From: Falciphora oryzae
Lineage: Eukaryota; Ascomycota; Sordariomycetes; Magnaporthales; Magnaporthaceae
Direction of reading: 5' to 3'
Length of the DNA: 64,000 bases
Assembly (NCBI GenBank): GCA_000733355.1
Contig: JNVV01000001.1
Coordinates: 2,624,219 to 2,688,218, forward strand
Below are positions 31,684 to 43,029 of this stretch, one piece after another (the stretch's first letter is position 1; the number at the start of each line of letters is the position of its first letter). A program made the translations under genes and the position numbers. Under the pieces are notes generated by a model, which was not told the origin of the DNA, did not search any database, and saw nothing but the letters and a program-made list of their open reading frames with translations.

Positions 31684-34369
31684 CTAGCGGTTCATATTGA
31701 TAAGTCCCTCAATATACTTCCGGGTATCGACACCGATCCCCTGGGCAAGCCTGCTCGCCCCATCAGCCCACCTGCCAGAGCCCCCAGCGCCGTACGAGCT
31801 GCTGACGTTCCTAAACGCGCCACCAACTCCCGCGCCGCCGGAGCCGGCGTCCGGGTGGTCGCTCGCCTTGCGGATGAGGAAGATCTCCTTGGTCACGAGC
31901 CGGAGCGAGTCCTTGTCGGGCTTTGTGGTCTCCTCGGAGTGGCCCTCTGAATCGCTCCCGCCGTCGTCGGACAACGACGACGAGTTGCAGGACGCCGCCG
32001 TCGCCTCGGCCCGCATGGCGGCCGTCTCGCGCTCCGTGACCCTGTTCCACACGACCCACCAGCCGCGGCTGGTCTTGCAGGTGCGCTCGAGCTCGGTCCG
32101 GTCCTGGCGCGTGGCGATGTACGTGTTGAGCATCTGCGTGTGCGTGTTGAGCGCCTCAACCCTGGACCAGGTGGCGGCGGGGCCCTCGGCCGTCGTCGCC
32201 GGGTCCGGGATGGACGGGATGGTCGAGTGGACGGTGAGCGAGTTGGGGTCCCAGACGAGGTCGTAGATGACGGCAGGGCCGCCGCCCGCCGCCCCGCCGC
32301 CGTCGTCGTCGTCGTCGACGCCGGGCCTCTCCGGCCGGTACGAGGTGGAGCCGAGCAGCGGGCGGCGGAGCGGGGCAAGCTGGGCGTGCAGCGACTTGTA
32401 CAGGCCGTCCCATGCGAGCGAGTCGGTGCGCAGGCGGAACAGGAAGGCGAACATGAAGGGCCGGCTGACGTAGATGACGATGCGCAGCTTGTGCGTCTTG
32501 TTGCGGTCCTGGCTGTTGAACGACTCGCGCCTAACGCCGCCGCCGCCACCGGCGGTTGTCGACGACGCGGACCCGGAGGTGTCTAGTCTCGACATTTTGC
32601 TCGCGGGCTCGTCGTCGCGGGACGGGGTCTGGAAGAGCTCCGTGTCGTGGCTCCCCAGGTCCTTCATCGTCTGCGACTCGGAACGCTCCAGTTCGGGGCT
32701 GTCCAGCTCGACCGTCACTGTCCTCAGCAGGGTGCGCGAGTTGTGCTCTGTATCCTCGGTGGCCACCGAGTCGTCGTCGCTGCTCCTGGCGGTGCCTTCA
32801 ACATTTCCCATCAGGCCAATAAGATAGTGACCTGAGGACTCGTCCTGGACTGGAGGCTCCTTAGACCTCGGTGCACCGCTAGCAGCCGTATCCAGGGACG
32901 CGAGTGCAGAACTACCCGCGCCGGCGCCAGTGGCCGGCTCCTCGGCCGGCTCAGCAGCTGCAGTGCTACCGATAGACCAGTATTTGCCATAGCCCATCTT
33001 AAGATAGTCGACATACTTGGCCATACCAGCACTGTCAGGCTCGTCTTGGGGCGTGGCACCCGCGGAGCCGGCAGCGGGCGACGATGCGCCCGCCCGCTCC
33101 TGCGTTTTGGTGCTCGACTTCCTGGTTGGCGAGGCCTGCTTGGCTCGTCGTGCAAGCTCGGTGACAGGAGGTGGCGGCAGCAGAACGGGCTCTGGCGTCT
33201 GTTTATGGGCGGCCGACTTCCTGCGCGTCCTGGTCCGCCGCGTGGAGGTGGCGCTTTCGCGAACACCGTACGCGTTCTCGCCGAACGAGTAGATGTCTTC
33301 CATCCAGTGCGTGAGGTCCCTGAGCGAGTGCCGTGACAGTGCGCCGGTGCCCAGGAATATGGCGCCGTCCTCGGCCGCGGGCTCGGCGCCGGTCCCAAGC
33401 CACCTGTTGGGTGGTTGCGTGGGATCCGTACCGGAGGCGGCGGCGGTCGCAGCAGCAGCAGCAGCAGCAGACGAGTCCTCGGCGGGGCTGTCTGGATCGT
33501 AGTCGCCAAACTTGGAAACGACAAGGTCGACGAGGCCCTCTATTCTACCGACCAAACCCTCGAGGACCTCGCGCTCGCCGCTGCCCCGCTCCTCCTCGCC
33601 GACGCCGATGCCCAACTCGCCCGAGGCGGCGACCTTGATGCCGCCGAAGACGTTGACGACGGGGTTGCCGTGCAGCATGACGTTCCAGGTGGACAGGAAC
33701 ATGTCCCAGTAGCGGCCAAGCAGGTGTGAGAATTTGGTGCGCTTTGTGCGGACAAACAGGGAGCTCAAGGACGAGTCGTGATGCAGCAGGAAGACAGAGT
33801 GAGCTCGCATAAGGTCTTGCAGCAGCAGCGCCGCCGGCTTGACCTCCCTGGAGGAGTACTCGGCGGCATCCGCCTTGGCATCTGCACCCTTACCCTTGGA
33901 TGCAGACGAGGAGGCTTGCTTGCCTTGGGGAGCGGGTAACTTTGTCAAATCGACAGACTTTGGTTTGCTTCGTGTCAGCGTCGATACGCGGAATATGACG
34001 ATGTGAAAGTGAGAAAACAAAATCACTTACAGCGAGGATCCACCAGCCCGGCTCGAGCTCGTGCATGATGACCCTGGACTTCTCCGTCTCGACCGTGTCG
34101 ACGGGGCGGTCGCCCGAGAAGCTGCGGCCGAACTCCACCATGCCCTGGGCGAGGCCGATCTGGCGCAGGCGCTCGTTGCGCTCCTCCTGGGAGACGCGCG
34201 AGATGGAGCGGTTGCGGGCCCTGCGGCGACGGCCGGGCTGGGGGGTGCCGACTGAGGCATAGTAGACGATCTGGTCCTCGATGGTGTCGTCGGTCGCGCC
34301 CAGGGTGGGGTTGTAAATGGCCAGGAACCCGAGCTGGGCCAGGACGATGCTGGACGCCGGAGACGCCAT
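31684..34369 (-). CDS. CCZ1: CCZ1, subunit of the Mon1-Ccz1 Rab7 exchange factor
   Basis: Two exons, 34369-34031 and 33957-31684, give 870 residues. The 73-nt intron has donor GTAAGT and the junction gives GWWILASVDLTKLP. Exon 1 is the first longin domain of Ccz1 (AQLGFLAIYNPTLGATDDTIEDQIVYY, here quoted in full to show length only in part: LAIYNPTLG and EDQIVYYAS). Later blocks also fit (SSLFVRTKRTKFSHLLGRYW and WNVMLHGNPVVNVFGGIKVA). Ccz1 with Mon1 activates Ypt7/Rab7 on late endosomes and autophagosomes before vacuole fusion. The middle (about residues 240-560) holds large low-complexity insertions, including an Ala run encoded by CAG/GCA triplets near 33449-33470. These make it longer than the yeast protein. 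Confidence 0.88.
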
Positions 34370-35556
34370 GGCTTCCTGCCTCTAGGGGCCTGGCGGGTGA
34401 GCACCGGGGCCAGCGGTTGTGGGTGCAGGTTGACAATGAATCGAGAGGAGGATGGATGGATTGGGCATGTGCCAGCTCCCACCGACGGCGGGGCGCCAGC
34501 CAAATGGTCGGTCACGAGATTCCGATAGCGCAAATAATCGAGGGAAAAGCAGCAGAAGACTAGCGAAACTGCTTGGTCAAATGAAGACCAAAATGAATAA
34601 ATAAAGGAACCCAGCCAGTTGGGCCGTTGTGGAGTGGCTTTGTTTTTTCCTCTCTTTCTGGTGTGCAGCGATAAAATGGAGCAGAGCGGACGAAAACACG
34701 ACGCTGGGCAGGCTGTGTGCACGAGGCGACGAGGAAGGCTACATCGAGGACAAAAACTACATGCAAAATCGACAGCCGTCTTCTCGAGCACTGGAACTTA
34801 CCAAAAACCTGCAAGATTCGATTGTTCCCACCAGAGATCGACGGGGCCATGACCAAATTTCGATAGGCCCAAAGACGGGCAATGCCAAAAACCCGATCCC
34901 AACTGCTAGCGCGCCGAGAGCTCGATCGGCCAGTCCTTACGTCACCCCGCTGTAGTGAAGCATTGCGGGCGGGCAAGGCGGGCTGGGCTAAAACACAGCA
35001 TTGTCGCTTCACTTTGGAAGGACAATGCAAATAAAAAGGTGCTTTGGTGTAACTTTGGCCGGAATGCGCCGACGGAGGATATCAACGAGTGCTACCTGTC
35101 AGATCCGTGGCAGCGGTATTCTTACGCTTGAATGGCCCCGTTCCTTGGTCTGGTGTAGACTGAAGCTTGCTTGCCTGCTCTCTCAGCTGGTTTCCCGAGA
35201 GTGCCCGTTGACGTTAACCTGACAGGAACATGGTTGACCCATAATATGCCTGGCATTTGAGCCGAGGACATGCATCCACTTGCCGCCGCCGAATACCGGA
35301 CCTGGCTCCGGCTGAGATGCGGGGACCTGCGGCGGAGACCGGCCGAGGAAGGGTTCCCCAATCCCGAGGTGAAAGATGGTGACTCAGGCATTCCGAATTG
35401 CGATCTATCTAGCCCTCAAACTTGCTTTTATACATTTTGGATATCCCATAGCAAGCCAAAAGCACATACTCCCGAAGCCCCTATTCCGAACAGCCCTCCC
35501 CATATTCAAACAGCCTCTCACCCGCCGCCTCCTCCTCCACACCACCCCTCCCCGCC
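34370..35556. other. Divergent promoter region, no gene seen
   Basis: The upstream regions of CCZ1 (-) and the CMD-family gene (+) share this spacer. The last 100 bases before the plus-strand ATG are very C-rich. No conserved coding sequence is visible. Confidence 0.5.
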
Positions 35557-36334
35557 ATGCGCATCCCCTACATCCCCTCCCCGCCCCCGACGGCGACAGA
35601 AGAGGAAGCCGCCATCGTGGCCCGCGTCGCCGCCCGGCGCGCCCCCCGGCCCCTGCAGTCCCTCGACCTGGCCCTGCTGCACAGCCCGCCCGTGGCCGAC
35701 GGCTGGAACTCGTTCCTGGGCGCCGTGCGCACCCGGACCGACCTGGCCGCCGACCTGCGCGAGCTCGCCATCTGCCGCGTCGCCGTCGTCAACACGGCCT
35801 GGTACGAGTGGATGCACCACGCGCCCCTGGCCCGCGCCGCGGGGGTCCCCGAGGAGGCCATGCAGCGCCAGGTCCGCATGGAGGGCCCCGTGCCGGCCCT
35901 GGGCAAGTCGCCCGAGGGGCTGCTCACCGACAGGCAGTGGGCCGTGCTGCGGTACACGGACGAGATGACCCGCAACGTCCGCGTCGCCGACGAGACGTTT
36001 GCGCTGCTCAAGGGCCTGTTCTCGGACCGCGAGGTTGTCGAGATCACTGCTACGGCAAGTACTTTTTTCCTGGTCTAGATGCTGATCTGGAGTTCGTGCT
36101 TCTTGGCACTGTTGAATCTGACCAAGCTCGTACCTTTTTCGTTTTTAGATCGCCTGCTATAACTGTGTCAGCAGGTTTCTGGTCGCTCTGGATGGTAAGT
36201 AACCTCCTGCCTCACAAGTCCTGTATCACTCACTGTTCGCATCGCGGTGGCTAACAGGCGACACTATCCTGCACTTTAAAGTTGGCGAGAAGAACAGCCT
36301 TGGACCCGATGAGGTCGGTGGAAGTAGCCATTAA
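35557..36334 (+). CDS. Carboxymuconolactone decarboxylase / AhpD-family protein
   Basis: Three exons, 35557-36054, 36149-36194 and 36258-36334, give 206 residues. The all-helical CMD fold is shown by GWNSFLGAVRTRTDLAADLR, then RELAICRVAVVNTAWYEWMHH with LARAAGVPEEAM, and after the first splice ITATIACYNCVSRFLVALDG. The CYNC pair is positioned like the redox CXXC of AhpD, though many fungal members have lost activity. The role is unknown; gamma-carboxymuconolactone decarboxylation or peroxide defence are family possibilities only. The first intron begins GCAAGT, a GC-AG intron. The last exon is short and its boundary is less certain. Confidence 0.82.
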
Positions 36335-37216
36335 AGGAGTGGTACGAGTGATGGAGAAGCAACACATCACCGCATATGCCAATAACGTCGCGGTATATCA
36401 AAAATGTGACCTATAATATTGCAAAACCCAACAGTTTGTGATGCACAACGGCTAGAGAAGACAGCCCGATTCACATGAATTCAAGTCAGACAGAGCCGCC
36501 TACGCAATCAGGATGACTATAACAGTGATCTTGCTACCAAAAACAAGTTCAGCCAACACGCCACGCACCATGGCCGCGAAGCTATGAAACAAACAGCACA
36601 TTGACCAACCCAACCCCAGAGCCTGTTGCCTAGACGCGCTCCCAAACAACCCCCCGCCATTGCCATTCCAGTTGGACTCCCTACAGTACACAAAAATCGG
36701 ACAAAGAACTCGAACCAAAAAGGAAATCGTGAGCCCGTTACCGACCGTCTCCCACCTGTTTCCTTGGATTGTTCCCAGAAATCCAAACAGACCACCTCGA
36801 AACAGGAACTGGATAGTGGTGCGCGAAAACACAACAAGAGCAAGTAGCAGTGCGTATACGTAGAAAACAAGGAAAGAAGGCCATCATACGAGCCTCCAGA
36901 ACATGGACAAATGGACATCTCCAACAAGCAAGCGATGCGAGGTATCGAACGACAAGGGGCAAAGAAAACAGGGCAAAAGAACTAAACACAACAAAAAAGA
37001 GAAAGTGTGTGCTATCAAGGAAATGATAGTCGCGGGCCGCCCAATACTGTCCTGTTGCATGTACGGTGTGTTGATTCGATCCGGCGTGGGCGAACGGAGC
37101 GCCGGGCCCCTTCGCATCTGTTGAAGAGGAGTGCTAGGGGCGGAACGGGAAGAGCCCCGTCGGCCGTGTGGTTAAAAATCATAAACCAAAAGCGAGAAAA
37201 TCGCTGAGCAGCTTCT
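36335..37216. other. Tail-to-tail spacer, A-rich on the plus strand
   Basis: It contains the 3' ends of the CMD gene (+) and MAF1 (-). Sequence is A-rich and without recognisable coding content. Confidence 0.5.
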
Positions 37217-38535
37217 TCACTCCATCTCCATGCGCGACGCGATATCCTCGCTGACGGCGCGGACAGGGCCCTTGCATGGTATCCGCAAGTCCGTCTCGGA
37301 CTCGTCGCCCTCCTCCTCGGAGTAGTCGTCATCGTCGCGGTTCCTAAAATCGGCATCATCGTCGTCGTCGTCGTCGTCGTAGTTCCGGTAGCCGTCGTCG
37401 AACTCGCCGTCGGCCGTGCGGTTCCAGATCATGCCGTCGTCCATCTCGTCGTCTGAGTCCGTCCGCACGCGGCTGGCGGCCCGGTCACCGAACCAGAACC
37501 TTGCGCGCTTGTTGGCGCCCGCAAAGTCGCCACAGCCGCGCTTGAGTGATGATGACAAGGGTCCGTACTCGTCCGACGAGTCGTCATCATTGTATCCCCC
37601 AGATGTGGTGCCGGTGCCGTGCAGGCGACTGCCTATTGAGTAGCCGGCGCCATCGAGAACGCCGCGTGGGCTGTGGCTCGTGACGGGAACTCCTCGGGCG
37701 TGCAAATACGCGACGCGCTTGAGCGCCTTGTTGAAGAAAAAGTAATGCAGCGTCCAGATGGCACCCTCCTCCTCGTCAAACGGATTCTCGGCCGGTTGGT
37801 AGCTGAAGACGGTGCAGTCCTCGAGCATCATCTGTTTGTTGATCAGAGCCCACGTCTGGGGGCCCCAGACAGGGTCGTCCGCGGCGCTGTCAGAGCTGCA
37901 GCTGTGTGAAAGCGAAAAGTCCGGGCCGGCGACGACGCCCGCGCGCGTGTTGCCAAGTGTGCTATCGAGGTTGTTCATCACCCTCTTTAGGTTCTTCTCT
38001 CGCTTAAAGTCGCTCGGCCGCAGGACGTGGGAGAAGTCGTAATCCGGGTGGGACGCGTTCAACGTCGCGATTAGGTAGGCGAAAGTGCGACGGCTCGAGA
38101 TGTCCGCCAGTGATCCGAATGGGCTTGAGCGCGACAGGTTCAGGCTGGCCGACATCTCGGCGCGCTGGGGTGGACTGAGGCTTGCGCCAAACTTTACGAG
38201 CGAGGCGTGTTGGTTCTCGAGCGACTTGTCGATGTTCTTGTACAGCTTCTTGTCTTGGCCCGTGGACTTGGTCGTGTAGAGGTCGCAGCCGCCCGAGACA
38301 TGACAGTCCGGTGTGTCGAAATTCAGGGCGCTCGTGACGGCCACGAAGTCGGGGAGTGGGAGGAACTAGAAACGTCCTGGTTGAGATATCAGTTGTCAAA
38401 CCCGGGGACCCCCTCTCGTGCCGTCGGCGCCAACGCGAGATCCGAGGTCGCTCCAGCGTAGGGATACGCCGGTTACCTCGGACCGCGAGGCCATCGCGGA
38501 CGAGGGGGGTCCATTAGGAGCATGCGCACCTTCAT
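37217..38535 (-). CDS. MAF1: Maf1, repressor of RNA polymerase III
   Basis: Two exons, 38535-38530 (only ATG AAG) and 38365-37217, give 384 residues beginning MKFLPLPDFVAVTSALNFDT. The 164-nt intron starts GTGCGC and ends CTAG. Maf1 signatures are clear: CDLYTTKSTGQDKKLYKNID, DYDFSHVLRPSDF, DDPVWGPQTWALINKQM with LEDCTVFSY, and GAIWTLHYFFFNKALKRVAYL. Maf1 binds Pol III and shuts down tRNA and 5S transcription when TORC1/PKA signalling falls; it shuttles between cytoplasm and nucleus. The C-terminal tail is highly acidic, with an Asp run from GAC/GAT triplets (37350-37383). The two-codon first exon is required because the second exon has no ATG before the conserved FLPLPDF. Confidence 0.93.
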
Positions 38536-40639
38536 ATTTGCGGTTGACTACCGCAGGTTGCGCCCTACGAGAAGCGCAATGCAGACGGGGTTGAGTGGTG
38601 ATTGGAAATGATGTCAGAATGGGCTACACGGGGTGCGCTCAAGCCGTAGCCCGTCGGTAGAATTGGGAATATGCGATTCCTCAAATCCGATGCGAAATAC
38701 GGGATGCGAGATCGGCTGGTGCGAGGACCGTGTGGGTGGGGATGCGACAGAGATAAGAATAAGGCCGGCGATGGTGGTGATGATTGATGATGGTAACAAG
38801 GAAATCGCAGGGGAGAGGCGGTCCGTGGCCTCTTGCGACGACGGGCAGGTGTCGGTGTCGGCTGATTGCGCGATGAGCTCACAGTGGAGCGAGCGTCGGG
38901 GGAAGCGGGTCGTGGTGAATCCCCGGATCGACGGATGCTATTCGCGCTTGGCCGAGTCGAGGCGAGTGTTTGGGTTGGTTGAGGGAAACCAGAACCCAGC
39001 TGCGAAATCCAGTCGACGGGAACGGGGCCTGCACTAAAGCGATGGATGACTTGGTGTGTCGGAGGGGAAAGAGACTAGGCGCCGATAGCGTCTAGACTAG
39101 CAGTCAATCGTGGGCGCCGGGAACATGTCGAGCAGACAAAGAAAGGGAAGGGCTGCTGCTGATGTTATCGGAGGCGGTCGGACCAGATGTTTGAGGAATT
39201 GCGGGGGGGCCGTCGACATGTTTGTAACAGAAACAGCAGCGGTAGAGATAAATGAGGAGCCGGCACGCTGCGAACATGGATGTCATGCGGGACACCTGGC
39301 GCTTGCTAGGTTTAGTTGCAGCAGCCATGAGCTGCCATCCATGCCGTGCCCATCATGTGTGCACCACACACCACCTTCCACGCAGCCAGCGCCCAGAGCC
39401 GACGGCCCCAGCCAATGGACCCCTATTTCTGCATCGCTGCTTGCTGGCGGTATGGGTCCCGCCAGCCGGGTCGTGTCGAAAGGCCACGCCGCTCTTCCCA
39501 CACGAGCTCCCTGGGCATTCCAAGATCCGGAACGGACGGGTAGACAGTCGTGCAGTCTGCCGTTACCGTTGCTGTTGCTGACTGCCCGGCTCCCTAGCTG
39601 CCCGACTCTCAACAATGGTCAACCCTGTTACGGGGGTTGGCTCCCACATTGCGACTCTCTGATGCCGCAGCGCTCTCCACACCCATCCTCGGGCTTGCAC
39701 CCGAGAGCGAATGGGATGCGGTCAAAATAGCACGAGCAGCATTCCGCAGCCGCGCGTGGTCGCACGCCCTCGTCAATGTGTTCCGGATTCGAAAAACCTA
39801 AACAAACTTATTGTTGGTTAATTCCTGTGGCTAGCATCTGGCAGGTGCCAATCGCGATGGCCACAGCTTCCACATGCGCGGCTTGATTCTGCCACGTCGA
39901 GACCCGTTCGCATGTCGTCGTTCCCGGCAGGCGTCTCGGCCTTGGTGCCGGTTCGAGCGCAAAATATCCGGGCCAATGCCGGCGACGGTTCAAGAAGGAG
40001 GGTCGACGGATCGATCTGGTTGGTATCTGTAATGCTTTGTTGGACTCGACGAACCATCCAGTTCCTCGACTCCGAGCTAGGTGTCCTCTGGCATAGGCGC
40101 GTGTCGGTTCTCGACTCGCGGAGGCAGCCAGCTTTCTGCCCACCAGCCTCAATGGACGAGCAGCTACAAGATCCCAAGAGGCATCCCAACAAGCACTATC
40201 TAGTCCATTGCCTCATGTAAAGAGAATGTTTATCACTCTCCGAAATGGTCTAGGTAGGTATTTATTCCAGCACTGCTCTCTAATGGTTTGTGTGCGCACC
40301 TCCCGCGCATCGCTCCCGCCGCGCAATCGCTTTCTGCCGGACTGGTTCGAGTCTCGTCGCTGCCGGCGAGGCGCCTGGTCGAGGATGGATGGGTAAGTGC
40401 CGTGGACGGGCCATGTCGTTTCACATGAAGCCGGATTGCTTGAGGGTCGAAACAATAGTCTCGTGTTCCTGTTAGAAAGACAATGTTCAAAAGTCTGAAT
40501 TAGCCATGAGCCGTAACCAACGATGTATCCCTATGTACCAGCACCACATAACCCCGGTATTCCCAAGATCCAAAGAATATTGATATTGCCTATGCAGATG
40601 CCATATGTGGATATAGCAATAAAGACGGGGTGGACCATG
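38536..40639. other. MAF1 promoter and AP-1 sigma 3' region, no gene seen
   Basis: About 2.1 kb between two minus-strand genes. The longest frame (plus, 39110-39730, 206 codons) has no motif, no good start context and irregular composition. No tRNA could be folded; see the rejected list for the B-box-like sequence near 40342. Confidence 0.5.
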
Positions 40640-41465
40640 CTACATGATCCTCGTAACTTCGTCCTCGACCTGGGGAGAGTGACCGGGGGTGGGTCAGTCA
40701 TAGGAGGATCAAGACGTGCGTGGCCGGCTTGGCTCCCTGTCCGTCTGCGTCCAAGTCGAAGCTGTTTAGTGACAAAGGAAACTTGGCTTGGACTGACCTC
40801 CATATCCTCCAGCGAATCCTGTTGTCCTATGCAACGTAAAATGTTCTTTTTACTGCTCTCCTGCATTTCGCCGGCGAGGAGGATCTCGTCCAGGATGTAG
40901 TAGGCCTTGGTGAAGGAGAAGATGATGTCGAGCTCGCAGACATTGCCGTAGTACTTGTCCATCTGCTCGACGTATCGGTGGATGATCTCGAGGGTGATCA
41001 GCTCGTTGTCGTCCGAGGAGCAGCCGGCGATGAAGAAGAGTGAGGCATATCGGCGGTAGACGATCTTGGTGTCTGGAGCGAGGTCTCCGTTAGTCGTGAT
41101 ACGCAGCGTCGACTTTTGGGACCGAGGAAAATCAGTTGAGCGCACCCTTGTACTCCAGGAAGTTGCACATTCGCGTGCGCCTGGCCAGGACAAGCTGGGT
41201 GACGTCCTTGACGATCTTGGCCTTATCCTTGGGGATCAACGTGGTAAACCATTTCGCAAGGCGCTGCGGGTCGATCGGTCAGTACCGCTGTGCTCGGCAG
41301 GCCTTGTCGGCTCGTCGCGCGGGAAGCGATCATAGGGGAAGGACGCCGACTTACGACCTTGCCCTGCCTGGAGAGCAGGATCAAGTACCTGGCCGAGCTG
41401 TCAGAAAACGCCTGCTCCGGGAGACCTCAGGGGAAACGGTCTGGATGGTCTTACTGGATGGCCAT
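40640..41465 (-). CDS. APS1: AP-1 clathrin adaptor, sigma subunit
   Basis: Five exons: 41465-41455, 41388-41355, 41263-41146, 41072-40798 and 40669-40640, giving 155 residues, the usual size. The protein starts [20 protein letters not shown] and contains [60 protein letters not shown] and [14 protein letters not shown]. It ends [12 protein letters not shown]. These are sigma-1 signatures rather than sigma-2 or sigma-3. AP-1 sorts cargo between the trans-Golgi and endosomes. The 11-nt first and 30-nt last coding exons explain why only fragments appear as open frames. All introns have GT...AG ends; one donor is GTCAGT. Confidence 0.94.
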
Positions 41466-43029
41466 GACACGGCCTCACATCACCAGTGACGCCCGCACTG
41501 ATTGGTTTATTGTTTGGGAGACGGTGAATGTCGGTCGGTAGTCGAGTGCCGGCAACAAGATCTTTCAGAAATGCGCAACCTATGCAAACGACCATGTGTC
41601 GGGTCGGGCACCACAAGTGGGCCAACGAGTCAAAGGGGAAGAGAAGCACGCCGACTGGTTGGGTGGCACCGCACTGTGTCAAGCGTGCACGAAGCACAGT
41701 CCAAGCCGACCTCTGTCAACCCCGCCATTTGGTGGTTGCGCTCAAAAATAATCAGCCACTGAATGCCGTGGACAACCAACATTCGGGCTCAAACTAATGA
41801 TGTTGGGTTTCCAGTAAGGTCGATTCTCTCAATATGGTATGAATATTGAAATAGGCAAATATTGGCCGGCTTTTCATTATCCACACATGTTCCGCGAACT
41901 GAACGTCGATTCAGGAGTCACTTGGCCGCGTCGTGTTTATCGTTCCATTTGGCGATGGATAGTCCTCGTTCGAACAAAACACATAGGGATCAACAGAAGC
42001 CCCTTTCACCATTGACTATTGCACGTGCAGCCTGGATAATGTACATAACCGGTCTGCATAGCATTCTTCCCTGGTATCTGCGGGGATCTCGAGAGTCGCA
42101 GTCGAGAACATCTCCCACAACCAAGGAGGTCTAGAGCCACTGGTCCTCGCTCCGGCTTTCCCCGGTCTTGCCGTCGTGGGGGTCGCGGTCATCTTCGCGG
42201 GACAGGCGGACGGTAGGTCAATATTTGCCCAGAAGCCGATTGGCAGCGTTTACAGAAATAAGTGGTATGCAAATGTAGTCTGTGCAGGACAGGTGGTGGT
42301 GGTGACAAATATGAGTTGACATTTATCCTGCCGTATGCACCACCACCCTCAGGAGTGAACTCGGAAGCCTCGGGGTCTGGATCGAATAACTCCATGGAAC
42401 ATACCCCGAGGAAGATAGGATATGTAACGAGTCGTGAAAACAACCGATATGAACAGAAACAACCTGGCCAAACATGGAGGGTGGCCGGAAGTCGCGTCAG
42501 CTGCGGGGTCTTACGGTTACCTTTGCTGGATAAAAGGTATCAAGTATTGAATGCACCCTTTACATATAAGTGACGAGAGGACTGTTGGCCAGGAGTTCGC
42601 AAGAGCAACGTCCCTGCGTGGTCCCTGTTCTTGCATGTGCTCGCCCCCGACTTCATCATCTCCGTCATTCTGCCTGCATTCTAATCACTTTAACTGCCTT
42701 TTCGAGACCGCCTGTTCCAATTTGTCAGCGCCAGAACGAAAAGGAACAAAAAGAGGATCTTGCGAAACACGCGCCGCCCCACTCAAAGGCGGCTGTCTTT
42801 CCATCCACCGAACTGGACTGCCCCTCCGCGGCGCGCGCGGGCGCATCCAACCGCACGCCATCTATTCTTCGGCCTGGCACGACATAGAGCGGGTTTGAAT
42901 ACCGGATGAGAAGACGAAAAAAGAAGGGAGAAAAGTAAACAGAAGGAAACATAGGCCAAGGGACCTGCTGTTACCAAGTCCAGAGCTCTCCCAAGGTCCT
43001 ATAACCCGGAATTGGCGGGCACCGCAAAC
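41466..43029. other. Spacer between two outward-facing genes, possible relic inside
   Basis: About 1.56 kb. Most is of moderate GC and featureless. A GC-rich island at 42131-42205 reads on the minus strand as a hydrophilic protein end (REDDRDPHDGKTGESRSEDQ, then WL and stop). No intact gene could be built around it. Confidence 0.4.

Noticed and set aside
39110..39730. A 206-codon plus-strand frame in the MAF1-APS1 spacer
   Set aside because: Its composition is irregular, no motif or splice continuation is seen, and it overlaps other random frames.
40335..40360. Sequence like a tRNA B box (GGTTCGAGTCT)
   Set aside because: The flanking bases do not form a T-arm stem and no A box or acceptor stem can be placed at the right distance.
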